DNA of 64,000 nt from Bacteroidia bacterium. GTDB lineage: Bacteria > Bacteroidota > Bacteroidia > SpSt-205. The DNA is taken from positions 399,570 to 463,569 of the forward strand of contig BPGV01000001.1 of assembly GCA_026003215.1 (NCBI GenBank), read 5' to 3'. The notes under the pieces are model-generated. The model searched no databases. It was given only the letters and a program-made list of their open reading frames with translations, and had not been told where the DNA came from. A program made the translations under genes and the position numbers. Positions 8,243 to 16,770 of the stretch are shown here, piece after piece (positions within the stretch are counted from its first letter, which is position 1; every line of letters starts with the position of its first letter).

Positions 8243-9477
8243 ACTAAGTACTCGTACCGCATAGTCGTATCCCGCTGGCCAACAACATTCGAAGGGCTAT
8301 TTTGGGCAGGCATGCGTTTATTGGAGATTCTTCTTACATAGGTGGCTTCATGCACATAACCCATGGCCTCAAAAAAGTCGGCTACAATCTTATCGGTAGG
8401 GAGTTCTACGCCCTTGACTCGGCGGTTACCTACTAACACGAAGGCGAAAGCTCCTTTCTTTAAGAGCGGCGCCATATCTTGGATTACTTCCCACAGGTCG
8501 CTATAGAAGCTGAAAACTTCTTCAGCTCTTTTGCGGTTTTTATCGGCTATCTTCTGAAGGGCTTCATACAGTACAGGCGAGGGCAGATCGGGGTGAAGGG
8601 GCCGGCGGTGACCACCCAGCAAACGGCTATCTAAGTTTCCTGCTTCGGGATAGCCTAACCACCATAAGGAAAGGCGAGAAAACTGTCCATATGCTACCGT
8701 CGTGCGCGAATCCCCATACGGCGGAGAAGTAACTATCATATCAAATGACTCTTCGGGAAGCGTTTTTAGCACATGCAGGGCATTGGCACATTCCAGAGAG
8801 AGATGCACCTTAGGATGAGAAGGAATAGTAAAAGTATGAAAAGCTTCCACATTTTTCTTAACTATGCGAACAAACATAGACCATACTTCGCTGGAAGGGC
8901 GAGATTTTCTCCGGATAAGCTTAAACTCCTTAGCATCAGCCAGTGAAGTTTCTCGGACAGTCTCAGAAAAAGCCACCCAAAAGAACCGAGCCATAGCTCT
9001 ATCTGGTATCTGCTGAATGGCAGTATGGAGGCGAGCAAGCCCTCGTATCGTCTCTGGCGCAAACCAATAGGTAAGATTAGGAACCGACGGAATGTAGCCC
9101 TCCGAAGCCTCAGGATAAACTTCAGCCAGAAAAGCCAGGGTCTTTTCCACTTGGGCTACCTCTAAGGGAGTGGTGCGCACCCGAGCAATCTCTACGGCAA
9201 GCGGATTGAGATCATACCCTACAAAGTTTCTACCCAAAAGAAGGGCTTCGGTAGCAGCTACGCCGGAGCCCATAAATGGGTCTAAAACCCAAGCCCCTTT
9301 CCTGGAATATTCTTTCAAGATACGGCGAACTACCAAAAAATGAAACATCGCCGGATACGGGTGTATCCGATAAATCCCCTCACTGGCAGGTATCCCCCTA
9401 AAATCCCACGAAATATCTCGAATACGCTTGTAAGGGAGGGTTTCCTCGGAAGGATAGAATAAGCTTGGCTGATTCAT
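8221..9477 (-). CDS. SPPY-type DNA methyltransferase of a decayed restriction-modification system
   Basis: A 418-residue SAM-dependent DNA amino-methyltransferase. The SAM-binding motif DPFMGSG is at 66-72, followed by an acidic strand end at VGYDLNP. The catalytic motif TSPPYG is at 250-255; the S-P-P-Y form is commonest in N4-cytosine enzymes. SAM motif before catalytic motif, with a long insert between them, gives an alpha-like order. All motifs are intact, so the enzyme is probably active. Its ATG overlaps by 4 bases the end of a frameshifted restriction-enzyme remnant. It may now be an orphan methylase. The recognition site is unknown. Confidence 0.9.
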   Translation of the reverse strand: MNQPSLFYPSEETLPYKRIRDISWDFRGIPASEGIYRIHPYPAMFHFLVVRRILKEYSRKGAWVLDPFMGSGVAATEALLLGRNFVGYDLNPLAVEIARVRTTPLEVAQVEKTLAFLAEVYPEASEGYIPSVPNLTYWFAPETIRGLARLHTAIQQIPDRAMARFFWVAFSETVRETSLADAKEFKLIRRKSRPSSEVWSMFVRIVKKNVEAFHTFTIPSHPKVHLSLECANALHVLKTLPEESFDMIVTSPPYGDSRTTVAYGQFSRLSLWWLGYPEAGNLDSRLLGGHRRPLHPDLPSPVLYEALQKIADKNRKRAEEVFSFYSDLWEVIQDMAPLLKKGAFAFVLVGNRRVKGVELPTDKIVADFFEAMGYVHEATYVRRISNKRMPAQNSPSNVVGQRDTTMRYEYLVHLRRVS

Positions 9478-9795
9478 ATTTTAGAACGGAGATTATCGGG
9501 TAACTCCTCCAGTGACCTAACCCAAGGTTTATCCGGATGCTTGTTCTTCACTTCAGGCAAAACAAAAACTATCATATGCATCTTCTGAATTTCCTGCGCT
9601 TTCTGCTCGGAAAGATCCGCATTCAAGGTAATCCAGTAGAACAATCTATTGGCTTTCCCCACTTTTGGCGGTGTTCCAAAGCCTATACGGCATTTTATCT
9701 ACGGAGGGAATACGAGCCTCCAAGAGTAAGCCTCCTGCAGAAGTCATACAGCAACTATAAGGTCTATATCAAAGCCCTGAAGCACCACCAGCTGG
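9474..9795 (-). pseudogene. remnant of a type II restriction endonuclease, C-terminal part
   Basis: An open segment runs from GTG 9662 to 9474 (62 codons, with NRLFYWITLNADLS near its start). Its frame extends upstream through GFGTPPKVGK to a TAG. Further upstream the two other frames give compatible fragments: GFDIDLIVAV (ending at TGA about 9744) and then TSAGGLLLEARIPSVDK. Read together they look like one continuous protein broken by two frameshifts, near 9745 and 9685. The rest of the 5' end is missing, cut off by the TonB receptor gene, which stops at 9796. Being directly upstream of, and coupled to, the methyltransferase makes a restriction enzyme the best guess. The family is not identified. 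Confidence 0.55.
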
Positions 9796-11985
9796 CTACT
9801 CCTCTTTTTTTGCTGAGAAGCTATACGCCATTACTACGCGGATTTGCCTGCCAGGGTTATCGGCAAAGAATCGCATGAGGTTAGGGTAAGGCCTGTACCT
9901 ACGATTGAGGAGGTTGTCTCCGCTCAGGGTGAGGGTCCACTCCTTGTGGCGATACTGGAGGAAGGCGGAAAGGAGGCCATAGCCGGGAGGCGGAGGGAGG
10001 TACTCAGCCGGCTGGGCATAGCGCACCTGCCGGAAAACTTGACTCCAACTAAGCTTGCAGAGCCAAGGACCTTTCTCCCACCGAAGGGCTGAAGTAACAG
10101 TGGGGCCCGGCAAAAGTGGCATAGGATACCCTCGCAGGAGGCGTACCTCTCCCCAAAGCCCCTGTCCCTGCACTTCGCCGAAAAAGTCCCCCCAAAGTCG
10201 GCGCTCCCAGCGAACACTCCAACTGCTCCACAGGGCTGCTCCCTGCACATACCGCAGCGTGAGAGCCGCTCCCCGCAGCGAAAGCATCGGTTCGCCCAGC
10301 TGCCCCCAAATCCACGCAGGACTATAATATACCGCCCCCTGTAAGGCTATGGAAGGGCCGGCAAGCGTTCCTCGCAAAGAGAAGGTAGGTTCAGGGGTGA
10401 GGGTATTTGCGCCTATATCCAAGGTAGCTTGGGCTTGGTGGTAGCCGTAGGCGTAGAGTTCAGCGGGATTGGGGGCCCGAGAGGTAAAAACCCCTTGCAG
10501 TTGGAGGCGGTAGTTATGGGAAACCGCAAAACTTCGGGTTAGCTCTGCCGCGGCGGGTAGGAAGAAATGGCGCCGGCTGCCAGCTGAGCGGCCCTCCCGC
10601 AGGATGACCCCCTCGTAAAAATCGTATAAAAGCGGTTCTATGCGAAGGCCCCCTTCCCAAAGTGCGTGGCGGTAGAGCAAGAAGGCCCCTCCCTGCCATC
10701 GCACGTAGCCCGGGATAAAGTACGCATATTGGCGGTAGTTTCGCTGATACTGAGCGAAAACTCCGCACAAGAGCGGGCTCTTTTCGTACGAGAGTTGGAC
10801 AAAATGCGAGGTAAGCTGAAGGTCTAAAGCCAAACCGCTAAGGGCATACAGCCCTTGGGCGTCTTTTTCTTGGCGACGGTTGTATTGGCGGCCATAGGTG
10901 AGGGTAAGGAGTGCTTCATTAGGGAGAACATGCCCTACGGAGAGAGTCCAAAGTTCGTGCACTACCTGCTGAAAAGGCGGCTGTATCTGGTACGAAAATT
11001 GGGAGGTCACGAGGGGCACTGGGGAAGCCACCGCCCGTTCTAAGTCGGAGAGATTCCCTACATGCATGCCTTGGAATATGCCTAAGTCGGCGTTGTATTG
11101 CGCGTAGAAGGTACGGAGCTGCCAGCGCGACCATAACCGCATGAGGGTGAAGCTCCCGTGAAGCTGACGGGAAGCGGTGCCTGTAAGGAAATAAGACGGT
11201 GTGCGCCAGGTGCCTCCCCGACTCAAAGTACCTTGGAAGCGATAGCCCCATCCCCGAAGCGTACCTTGAAGGCGACCGGAAAAAAGCCCGCCTTGGCCAT
11301 TCCAAAAGCCGCTGGCTAAGAAACGCCCCTCTATCGGAGCTAAACAGCACAGCGAAGGGAAAGGCAAGAGGACACTGCCTCCGATGGCTTCTGTGCCGTG
11401 GCGCACCGGAGAAGGGCCTACATGGACTTCTATTTCTTCGGCGCTGAAGGGGTCTATCTCTGGGGCGTGGTCTTCGCCCCACTGCTGGGAAGCCAGCGGC
11501 TGGCCCGCTTGCCAATACGCTATACGCGTGCCCCTGAGACCTTCTATGACAGGCTTCTGAAGAAGCGGACCTGCCCAAGAAAGTGTCACCCCCGGCACCT
11601 GGCTAAGCCAAGTAGCCAGGCTGGCCTCTGGTACAGAAAGCTGAGCTAACCTCGGTACGTGTTCTGCGCGCGGCAGGTGCTCCGCTATCACTACTTCATG
11701 CAGCCGATGTGCCTCTCCAAGGAAAAACGCCCCTGCAACAGGCACCGTAATGAGCGTCTCTGCTACCGTATGCTCGCCTGCATATACTCGCAAGAGATAT
11801 TGCCCGGGGCATACGGCCCGGAAACGAAAAAAGCCCGTACTATCTATGGGTTCTCGCAAGCCCGAAGGCTTCAGCTCGACCACGCCCCCAGGCCAATCGG
11901 CATACCCCCTCACCTCATACCACGCTGTACAGGGGGCTTGCGTCCAAAGCCAACCCCACCCTAAGAGGAGCCACCATTTTGCCAC
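9796..11985 (-). CDS. TonB-dependent outer-membrane receptor, possibly BtuB-like
   Basis: A 729-residue receptor. A short signal peptide is followed by a carboxypeptidase-regulatory-like domain (about residues 20-100), a plug domain (about 105-210, with IEGLRGTRIAYW and the GPSPVRHGTEAIGG region), and a 22-strand barrel ending in an aromatic strand (VVMAYSFSAKKEE). It starts at GTG 11985, with the -7 box TATTTTTG 7 bases upstream. It diverges from a DUF6580 membrane protein and a BtuG-like beta-propeller lipoprotein. That arrangement suggests uptake of cobalamin or another corrinoid; other metal chelates remain possible. The gap is too short for a cobalamin riboswitch. Confidence 0.88.
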   Translation of the reverse strand: MAKWWLLLGWGWLWTQAPCTAWYEVRGYADWPGGVVELKPSGLREPIDSTGFFRFRAVCPGQYLLRVYAGEHTVAETLITVPVAGAFFLGEAHRLHEVVIAEHLPRAEHVPRLAQLSVPEASLATWLSQVPGVTLSWAGPLLQKPVIEGLRGTRIAYWQAGQPLASQQWGEDHAPEIDPFSAEEIEVHVGPSPVRHGTEAIGGSVLLPFPSLCCLAPIEGRFLASGFWNGQGGLFSGRLQGTLRGWGYRFQGTLSRGGTWRTPSYFLTGTASRQLHGSFTLMRLWSRWQLRTFYAQYNADLGIFQGMHVGNLSDLERAVASPVPLVTSQFSYQIQPPFQQVVHELWTLSVGHVLPNEALLTLTYGRQYNRRQEKDAQGLYALSGLALDLQLTSHFVQLSYEKSPLLCGVFAQYQRNYRQYAYFIPGYVRWQGGAFLLYRHALWEGGLRIEPLLYDFYEGVILREGRSAGSRRHFFLPAAAELTRSFAVSHNYRLQLQGVFTSRAPNPAELYAYGYHQAQATLDIGANTLTPEPTFSLRGTLAGPSIALQGAVYYSPAWIWGQLGEPMLSLRGAALTLRYVQGAALWSSWSVRWERRLWGDFFGEVQGQGLWGEVRLLRGYPMPLLPGPTVTSALRWEKGPWLCKLSWSQVFRQVRYAQPAEYLPPPPGYGLLSAFLQYRHKEWTLTLSGDNLLNRRYRPYPNLMRFFADNPGRQIRVVMAYSFSAKKEE

Positions 11986-11992
11986 AAGGTGG

Positions 11993-12000
11993 CAAAAATA
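11993..12000 (-). promoter_or_regulatory. -7 box TATTTTTG of the TonB receptor gene
   Basis: It ends 7 bases before GTG 11985 and shares the 45-base gap with the divergent promoter at 12019. Confidence 0.5.
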
Positions 12001-12018
12001 CAGAAACCCTGAGCTGCG

Positions 12019-12026
12019 TACCTTTG
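12019..12026 (+). promoter_or_regulatory. -7 box TACCTTTG of the B12/purH/mre operon
   Basis: It ends 4 bases before GTG 12031. No internal gap in the following genes up to 21826 is large enough to be obviously another promoter region, except perhaps the 16655-16762 stretch. Confidence 0.6.
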
Positions 12027-12030
12027 CACA

Positions 12031-12552
12031 GTGCGAAACACGGTACTCGTAGTGAGCCTCCTTTTTCTCTTAGGTATAGCGGGGCGCCTGCTTCCCCACC
12101 CCCCGAACTTCACCCCCATGGAAGCGGTAGCGCTCTTTAGTGGTGCCTGGCTGGGGGGGAGAATAGGAGCCTTTTTGGTACCCATCGCCATTTTAGGGAT
12201 TACAGATTGGGTTTTAGGCTGGCATGGCTTATGGCCTTTTACTTGGGGGGCCACTCTTATAGGGGTCGTTTTGGGAAGGTACCTCCTTTCTAAGCGTAGG
12301 CTTCTTTCCGTCCTTGGGGTAAGCCTACTCCAAGCGTGTATATTTTTCGGGGTGACCAACTTTGGGGTGTGGCTGCAAGGCTATTACGGGTACACTTGGA
12401 CGGGGCTTTGGGCTTGCTATACAGCGGCTATACCTTTTTTCCACTACCAAGTATTTGGCGCATGGACCTATGGGTTGGTACTGTGGGGCATAGAGTGGGC
12501 AGTGCGGCGTAGGGTGCAGGCAGCCGTGGTACCCTCGTCTCCCCATGCGTAA
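12031..12552 (+). CDS. DUF6580-family membrane protein
   Basis: A 173-residue protein with about five hydrophobic segments. Family hallmarks are the early RLLPHPPNFTPMEAVALF segment and FGVTNFGVWL in the fourth helix. Its GTG start is 4 bases after TACCTTTG. The 3' end overlaps the lipoprotein gene by 8 bases. The family is uncharacterised but looks like a small substrate-binding membrane component. Here it lies between a TonB receptor and a BtuG-like lipoprotein, so I infer a role in the same uptake route, perhaps inner-membrane passage of a corrinoid. Confidence 0.75.
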   Translation: MRNTVLVVSLLFLLGIAGRLLPHPPNFTPMEAVALFSGAWLGGRIGAFLVPIAILGITDWVLGWHGLWPFTWGATLIGVVLGRYLLSKRRLLSVLGVSLLQACIFFGVTNFGVWLQGYYGYTWTGLWACYTAAIPFFHYQVFGAWTYGLVLWGIEWAVRRRVQAAVVPSSPHA

Positions 12553-13597
12553 GTGGGCTTTTGTCGTAAGTGTGCTGGTCTTTCTCATCGCTTGCGTCCG
12601 TAAGCCGAAAGCCGAGGCAGAGACACCGCAGCCCGCTTACCAAGGGCTTTTCGTTCTAAATGAAGGCCAATGGACCCTCAGTAATGCCTCGCTGGACGTA
12701 ATAAGCCCTGAGGGGAGGTACTATGAAAATGCGTATCAGAGCGTAAATCACAAGCCCTTAGGGGATGTAGCTAACCATTGGCTGCGGCTGGGTGATACCC
12801 TCTGGATAGTGCTCAATGGCTCCCGGCTGCTGCGTTGTGTGAGTCTCCCTTCTCTCCGAGAGGTATATACGCTCACCTTTCCACCAAGTGCCAGTCCGCG
12901 GGAGTTTTTATGGCTTAGTTCGGACAAGGCGTATGTGAGTTCGCTCACGGATGGCACGCTGTATCGGGTCAATCCTCGCACAGGAGTGCTCCTACCCCCA
13001 CATATTCCCGTAGAAAATTACAGCGAAGGCCTGCTTTTGGCCGGAGGGAAAGTTTGGCTTACCTGTGGCAACTACGCCTATCCCGCCCGCAATAATAAAG
13101 TAGCCTGCATAGACCCTGTGCGTGACAGCGTGCTGTACTATATTACCCTTCCGCGGGAAAACCCCGGGCCACTAACCCTCCTACCCAACGGAAAACTCTT
13201 AGTGGGCTGCCGAGGCAACTACGCCGACCTCAAAGGCCTCCTGGTGCACATAGACCCTGCCAATGGCACTATCACACGCACCACAGAGCTTCTCACCAGT
13301 GTGTATCACCTGCAGCGGTACGGCGATGAAGTGTATATGCTCACCGACTCGGGAGTAAGCCGCTACCTCTGGCAAAACGGCGTGGTGGAATACGGGTTTT
13401 TGTCCCGCAGCCAGTTAGGGTTACGGCCCGAGGAACTTTTGTACGGATTTTCGTATGACTCGGTAAGCCAGAGTTGGATTGTAGCCAACGCCCGCGCAGG
13501 CGGCGTTCGAGGCGAACTCATTTTTATCAGAAATGGTTCGCCTTATGCTCGGCAAGAAGTAGGTGTTTTTCCTTCCCGTACTTTGCGCTACCCATGA
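12545..13597 (+). CDS. BtuG-like (YncE/DUF5074) beta-propeller surface lipoprotein
   Basis: A 350-residue protein. A lipoprotein signal has the lipobox FLIAC with Cys 17. The rest is a run of about seven blade-like repeats typical of YncE/DUF5074 propellers (VLNEGQW, a PLGDVANHW segment, IDPANGTITRTTEL). BtuG lipoproteins of Bacteroides cap BtuB and capture vitamin B12 at very high affinity (known). The match to BtuG is by fold, lipidation and neighbourhood, not proven. The stop overlaps the next ATG by 4 bases. Confidence 0.75.
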   Translation: MRKWAFVVSVLVFLIACVRKPKAEAETPQPAYQGLFVLNEGQWTLSNASLDVISPEGRYYENAYQSVNHKPLGDVANHWLRLGDTLWIVLNGSRLLRCVSLPSLREVYTLTFPPSASPREFLWLSSDKAYVSSLTDGTLYRVNPRTGVLLPPHIPVENYSEGLLLAGGKVWLTCGNYAYPARNNKVACIDPVRDSVLYYITLPRENPGPLTLLPNGKLLVGCRGNYADLKGLLVHIDPANGTITRTTELLTSVYHLQRYGDEVYMLTDSGVSRYLWQNGVVEYGFLSRSQLGLRPEELLYGFSYDSVSQSWIVANARAGGVRGELIFIRNGSPYARQEVGVFPSRTLRYP

Positions 13598-14223
13598 AAG
13601 AAGAACTCCCCAAGAACGGTATCCTCGTAGTAGGAACAGGTACCTTAGCCCGCTGGGCCGCTCAGCTCTTAGAGGCCGCCGGCGAACTGGTGTATGGCTT
13701 CGTGCCAACACGGGAGCACCCCGAGAAAGAACAAGACAATCTCTCTATTCTCCCCCCCATCACGCGCGCCCGCATGTGGAAGCTCATCAAGCAGCATCAG
13801 GCCGATTATGTGATTGCCCTGGTAGACCCCGTAGCTCGGGAACGTATGGCCACCGCTCTTTTTGAAAAGACCCAGCGGGTCGCCCGTCCTGTCATCCATG
13901 ACTCGGTTTATGTAGCCCCTACGGCCAGGCTCGGCGGCGGCGTACTCCTTTTCCCGCATGTAGTGATAGGGATTTCTTGCGACATAGGGGGCTATGTGCT
14001 CATAGAAAGCCTCACCGCGGTCGGCGCAGGTACAAAGGTTGACGATTTCGTCAATATCGGCAGCGGCTGCCAGATTGGAGAAAACTGCGAGATTGCTTCC
14101 TACGCATGGATTGGCCGAGGATGTGTGATTTATGAAGGCGTGCGTATCGGAAAAGGAGCCCAAATCCGCCCCGGCAGCATCGTACGCGACCATGTCAAAC
14201 CCGGAGAGATTTATGGCGAGTGA
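13594..14223 (+). CDS. PglD-like sugar/nucleotide acyltransferase with left-handed beta-helix
   Basis: A 209-residue protein. The N-terminal Rossmann-like part has GILVVGTGTLARWAAQLL (PglD/NeuD type). From about residue 95, hexapeptide repeats (VLLFPHVVIGI, VNIGSGCQIGEN, AWIGRGCVIYEG, GAQIRPGSIV) build an LbH domain. Relatives acetylate amino groups of UDP-sugars or sialic acid using acetyl-CoA. The start at ATG 13594 overlaps the upstream stop; a longer in-frame start at 13474 would lie inside the lipoprotein gene. It overlaps purH by 11 bases. The substrate is unknown. Confidence 0.8.
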   Translation: MKEELPKNGILVVGTGTLARWAAQLLEAAGELVYGFVPTREHPEKEQDNLSILPPITRARMWKLIKQHQADYVIALVDPVARERMATALFEKTQRVARPVIHDSVYVAPTARLGGGVLLFPHVVIGISCDIGGYVLIESLTAVGAGTKVDDFVNIGSGCQIGENCEIASYAWIGRGCVIYEGVRIGKGAQIRPGSIVRDHVKPGEIYGE

Positions 14224-15625
14224 ACCGATTCAGGCGCTTCTCTCGGTGTGGCATAAAGAAGAGGCCCTTCCCTTAGCGAAAACTATCCTTGAGGTAGGCG
14301 GAACGCTATGGGCCTCGGCAGGCACAGCCCGATTTTTGCAGGAAAAAGGCCTACCCGCCCAAAGCATAGAGGGACTCACGGGATTTGCCGAGCTGTTGGG
14401 AGGGCGCGTCAAGACCCTTCATCCGGCGATTTTCTCCGGCATCTTAGCTCGTCCTGGCGAGCCACTCCCCGAGGGCTTCCCCCAATGGAACCTCGTCGCC
14501 GTGGAACTTTACCCCTTCACCCCCGAAGCCCCAGACTGGATAGAACTCATAGACATCGGGGGCGTAAGCCTCTTGCGTGCCGCCGCAAAGAACTTCGCGC
14601 GCGTCTGGGCCATAGCCGGGGTAGCCCACTTCCCGCAAGCTATACAAGATCTACAAATCTATAAAGGACTCCCACCCCAAATGGTGCGTTATAGGTATGC
14701 AGCTGAAACTTTTGCCCATTGTGCGCGCTATGATGCACATATAAGCGCGGCTTTCTTGGGAAAAACCCCAACGGAAAGCGCCACATACCTACGCTATGGA
14801 GAAAATCCTCATCAAAAGGCCTACTTCTTGGGCAAGCTTCCAGAAGTGGTTGGGCAAAAACAGCCTTCTTACAATAATCTTTTGGACATAGAGACGGGGC
14901 TTCGGATTGTACGGGGCTGGCCTAAGCCGGCCTGCGTGATCCTCAAGCATACCCAGCCCTGTGGTGCTGCCTTTGCAGAGGATCCCGTAGAAGCGTATCA
15001 GCATGCTCTGGCGGCTGACCCCGTGGCAGCATACGGCGGCGTGGTCGTGTGTAACTTTCCTGTGGATGTGCAGTGGGCCCAAGCTACCAAAGGCCACTTT
15101 ATAGAAGTCATAGCAGCTCCTCACTTTACCCGCGAGGCCAAAGAATGGCTTCAAGCCCATAAAAGCGCCCTACTCGTAGAGACAGAAGGGGTATCCTCTC
15201 CAGGGTGGGAAGTGCGCTCGGCCGTGGGCGGCCTCTTGTGGCAGGAAAGTCACCTGGCTGAGGAACCCTCCTTGGATGAGACCCTACGGTGGGCGGCTCG
15301 CCTCCTGCGGAGCTTATATTCCAACGCTATTGTGGTCGTTCATGAAGGCGAGCTTGTAGCAGCGGCCAGCGGCCAAACTTCCCGCATAGAAGCGGTACGA
15401 TTAGCCCTTGCCCGCGCCCAGCAGCGGCCCTTTCCGCCAGAAAAGCTCCTCTTGGCCAGTGATGGATTTTTTCCTTTCACGGACAGCCTGGAGGCCATTT
15501 ATCAAGCAGGTATTCGCCAGGTGGCCGTACCCCCCGGCGGGAAACGCCAAGCCGAGATAGAACATTTCGCCCGTACTCACGATATTTGCTTGACTTTTCT
15601 CACTTACCGACATTTTAGACACTGA
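14213..15625 (+). CDS. purH: bifunctional AICAR transformylase/IMP cyclohydrolase
   Basis: A 470-residue cytoplasmic enzyme for the last two steps of IMP synthesis. The N-terminal MGS-like IMP cyclohydrolase domain has ILEVGGTLWASAGTARFL. The AICAR transformylase domain has the catalytic LKHTQPCG segment, DPVAAYGGVV, DGFFPFTDS and the C-terminal YRHFRH. It is a little shorter than the usual 505-530 residues, with both domains complete in motif content. The ATG at 14213 lies inside the end of the PglD-like gene. Being upstream of mreB is usual in Bacteroidota. Confidence 0.95.
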   Translation: MASEPIQALLSVWHKEEALPLAKTILEVGGTLWASAGTARFLQEKGLPAQSIEGLTGFAELLGGRVKTLHPAIFSGILARPGEPLPEGFPQWNLVAVELYPFTPEAPDWIELIDIGGVSLLRAAAKNFARVWAIAGVAHFPQAIQDLQIYKGLPPQMVRYRYAAETFAHCARYDAHISAAFLGKTPTESATYLRYGENPHQKAYFLGKLPEVVGQKQPSYNNLLDIETGLRIVRGWPKPACVILKHTQPCGAAFAEDPVEAYQHALAADPVAAYGGVVVCNFPVDVQWAQATKGHFIEVIAAPHFTREAKEWLQAHKSALLVETEGVSSPGWEVRSAVGGLLWQESHLAEEPSLDETLRWAARLLRSLYSNAIVVVHEGELVAAASGQTSRIEAVRLALARAQQRPFPPEKLLLASDGFFPFTDSLEAIYQAGIRQVAVPPGGKRQAEIEHFARTHDICLTFLTYRHFRH

Positions 15626-15628
15626 GCT

Positions 15629-16654
15629 ATGTTTGGGATACTTCTTCGGCAAGACATTGCCATAGACTTAGGTACCGCCAATACCGTCATCATGATTGAC
15701 GGAGAGGTAGTCATAGATGAGCCTTCTATCGTGGCGATAGACCAGACCAAGAATCGAGTTATAGCGGTGGGACAAGAAGCCCTCTACATGCATGAAAAGG
15801 CGCATAAGAACATTCGTACGGTTAGGCCTTTGCGCGGCGGGGTGATTGCCGACTTTGCGATGGCAGAAGCCATGATACGCGGTTTCTTGGCCAAGATCCC
15901 CGGCAGTCGCCGCCTCCTCAAGCCTAATCTACGGCTGATGGTATGTATCCCCAGCGGCATCACCGAGGTAGAGGAACGAGCCGTACGCGATTCAGCCGAG
16001 CGCGCCGGTGCCCGAGAAGTATATCTCATTCATGAACCGATGGCGGCCGCACTCGGCATGGACCTGGATGTCGAAGCCCCCGAGGGAAACATGGTGATTG
16101 ATATCGGCGGGGGTACCACAGAAATAGCGGTGATTACCTTAGGCGGTATCGTCTGCGACCGAAGCATCCGCATCGCCGGCGATGAACTCAATGCCGATAT
16201 CGTAGAGTACATCCGCCGACAACACAACCTCCAGATTGGCGAACGCACCGCCGAACGCATCAAAATAGAGATTGGCGCGGCGACCGTAGATATTCCGGAC
16301 CCACCGCCTACCCAGCAAGTGCGGGGTAAAGACATCATGACCGGCACGCCTCGCACCCAATCTATCTCGTACAGAGAGATTGTGAATGCCCTGGATAAAT
16401 CCATCTCCAAGATCATAGAAGCAGTGATGCAAGCCTTAGGGGCTACCCCCCCTGAGATAGCCGCCGACCTCGTAGAAAGGGGCATTCACATGGCAGGAGG
16501 CGGAGCCCTCTTGCGGGGCTTAGATAAACGAATCTCCAGCCAGACTCACCTCCCCGTACGCGTCGCTGAAGACCCTCTGCGTGCCGTAGCCAAAGGAACC
16601 AGCTATGCTTTGCAGAACCTTCACAAGTTTCACTTCCTCCTCGTCAAAAGCTAA
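15629..16654 (+). CDS. mreB: rod-shape actin homolog MreB
   Basis: A 341-residue actin-fold ATPase that organises cell-wall elongation under the inner membrane. Nucleotide-binding motifs are visible: IDLGTANT (phosphate 1), VIDIGGGTTEIAV (phosphate 2) and GGGALLRGLD (adenosine). A hydrophobic N-terminus (MFGILL) suggests membrane attachment. The start is 3 bases after the purH stop. Its TAA overlaps the ATG of a 38-codon ORF. Confidence 0.97.
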   Translation: MFGILLRQDIAIDLGTANTVIMIDGEVVIDEPSIVAIDQTKNRVIAVGQEALYMHEKAHKNIRTVRPLRGGVIADFAMAEAMIRGFLAKIPGSRRLLKPNLRLMVCIPSGITEVEERAVRDSAERAGAREVYLIHEPMAAALGMDLDVEAPEGNMVIDIGGGTTEIAVITLGGIVCDRSIRIAGDELNADIVEYIRRQHNLQIGERTAERIKIEIGAATVDIPDPPPTQQVRGKDIMTGTPRTQSISYREIVNALDKSISKIIEAVMQALGATPPEIAADLVERGIHMAGGGALLRGLDKRISSQTHLPVRVAEDPLRAVAKGTSYALQNLHKFHFLLVKS

Positions 16655-16770
16655 TGGCGCCTTTCCTTCTTGCTCTTTTCCCTCTCCCCGACTTAGCATT
16701 GGCTGACCCAGCCGAAGCTATGCGGGAGAAGACAAAGTCTGTACGAGTATCCGATAAAATCCATGCGTGA
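16654..16770 (+). CDS. 38-codon ORF bridging mreB and mreC
   Basis: Its ATG overlaps the last base of the mreB stop (TAATG) and its TGA lies 8 bases inside mreC. Both junctions are of the translationally coupled kind. The product starts MAPFLLALFPLPDLALA, which resembles a signal sequence, followed by about 20 polar residues. No family is recognised. It could be a real micro-protein of the elongation machinery, or simply an open spacer that lets ribosomes cross to mreC. Confidence 0.35.
   Translation: MAPFLLALFPLPDLALADPAEAMREKTKSVRVSDKIHA

Noticed and set aside
11986-12030. Cobalamin riboswitch upstream of the B12-type genes
   Set aside because: Only 45 bases separate the divergent starts, far too short for that aptamer.
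13474-13593. N-terminal extension of the PglD-like protein
   Set aside because: The extension lies in the lipoprotein gene, is Arg-rich and unlike the family; ATG 13594 overlaps the stop in the usual 4-base manner.
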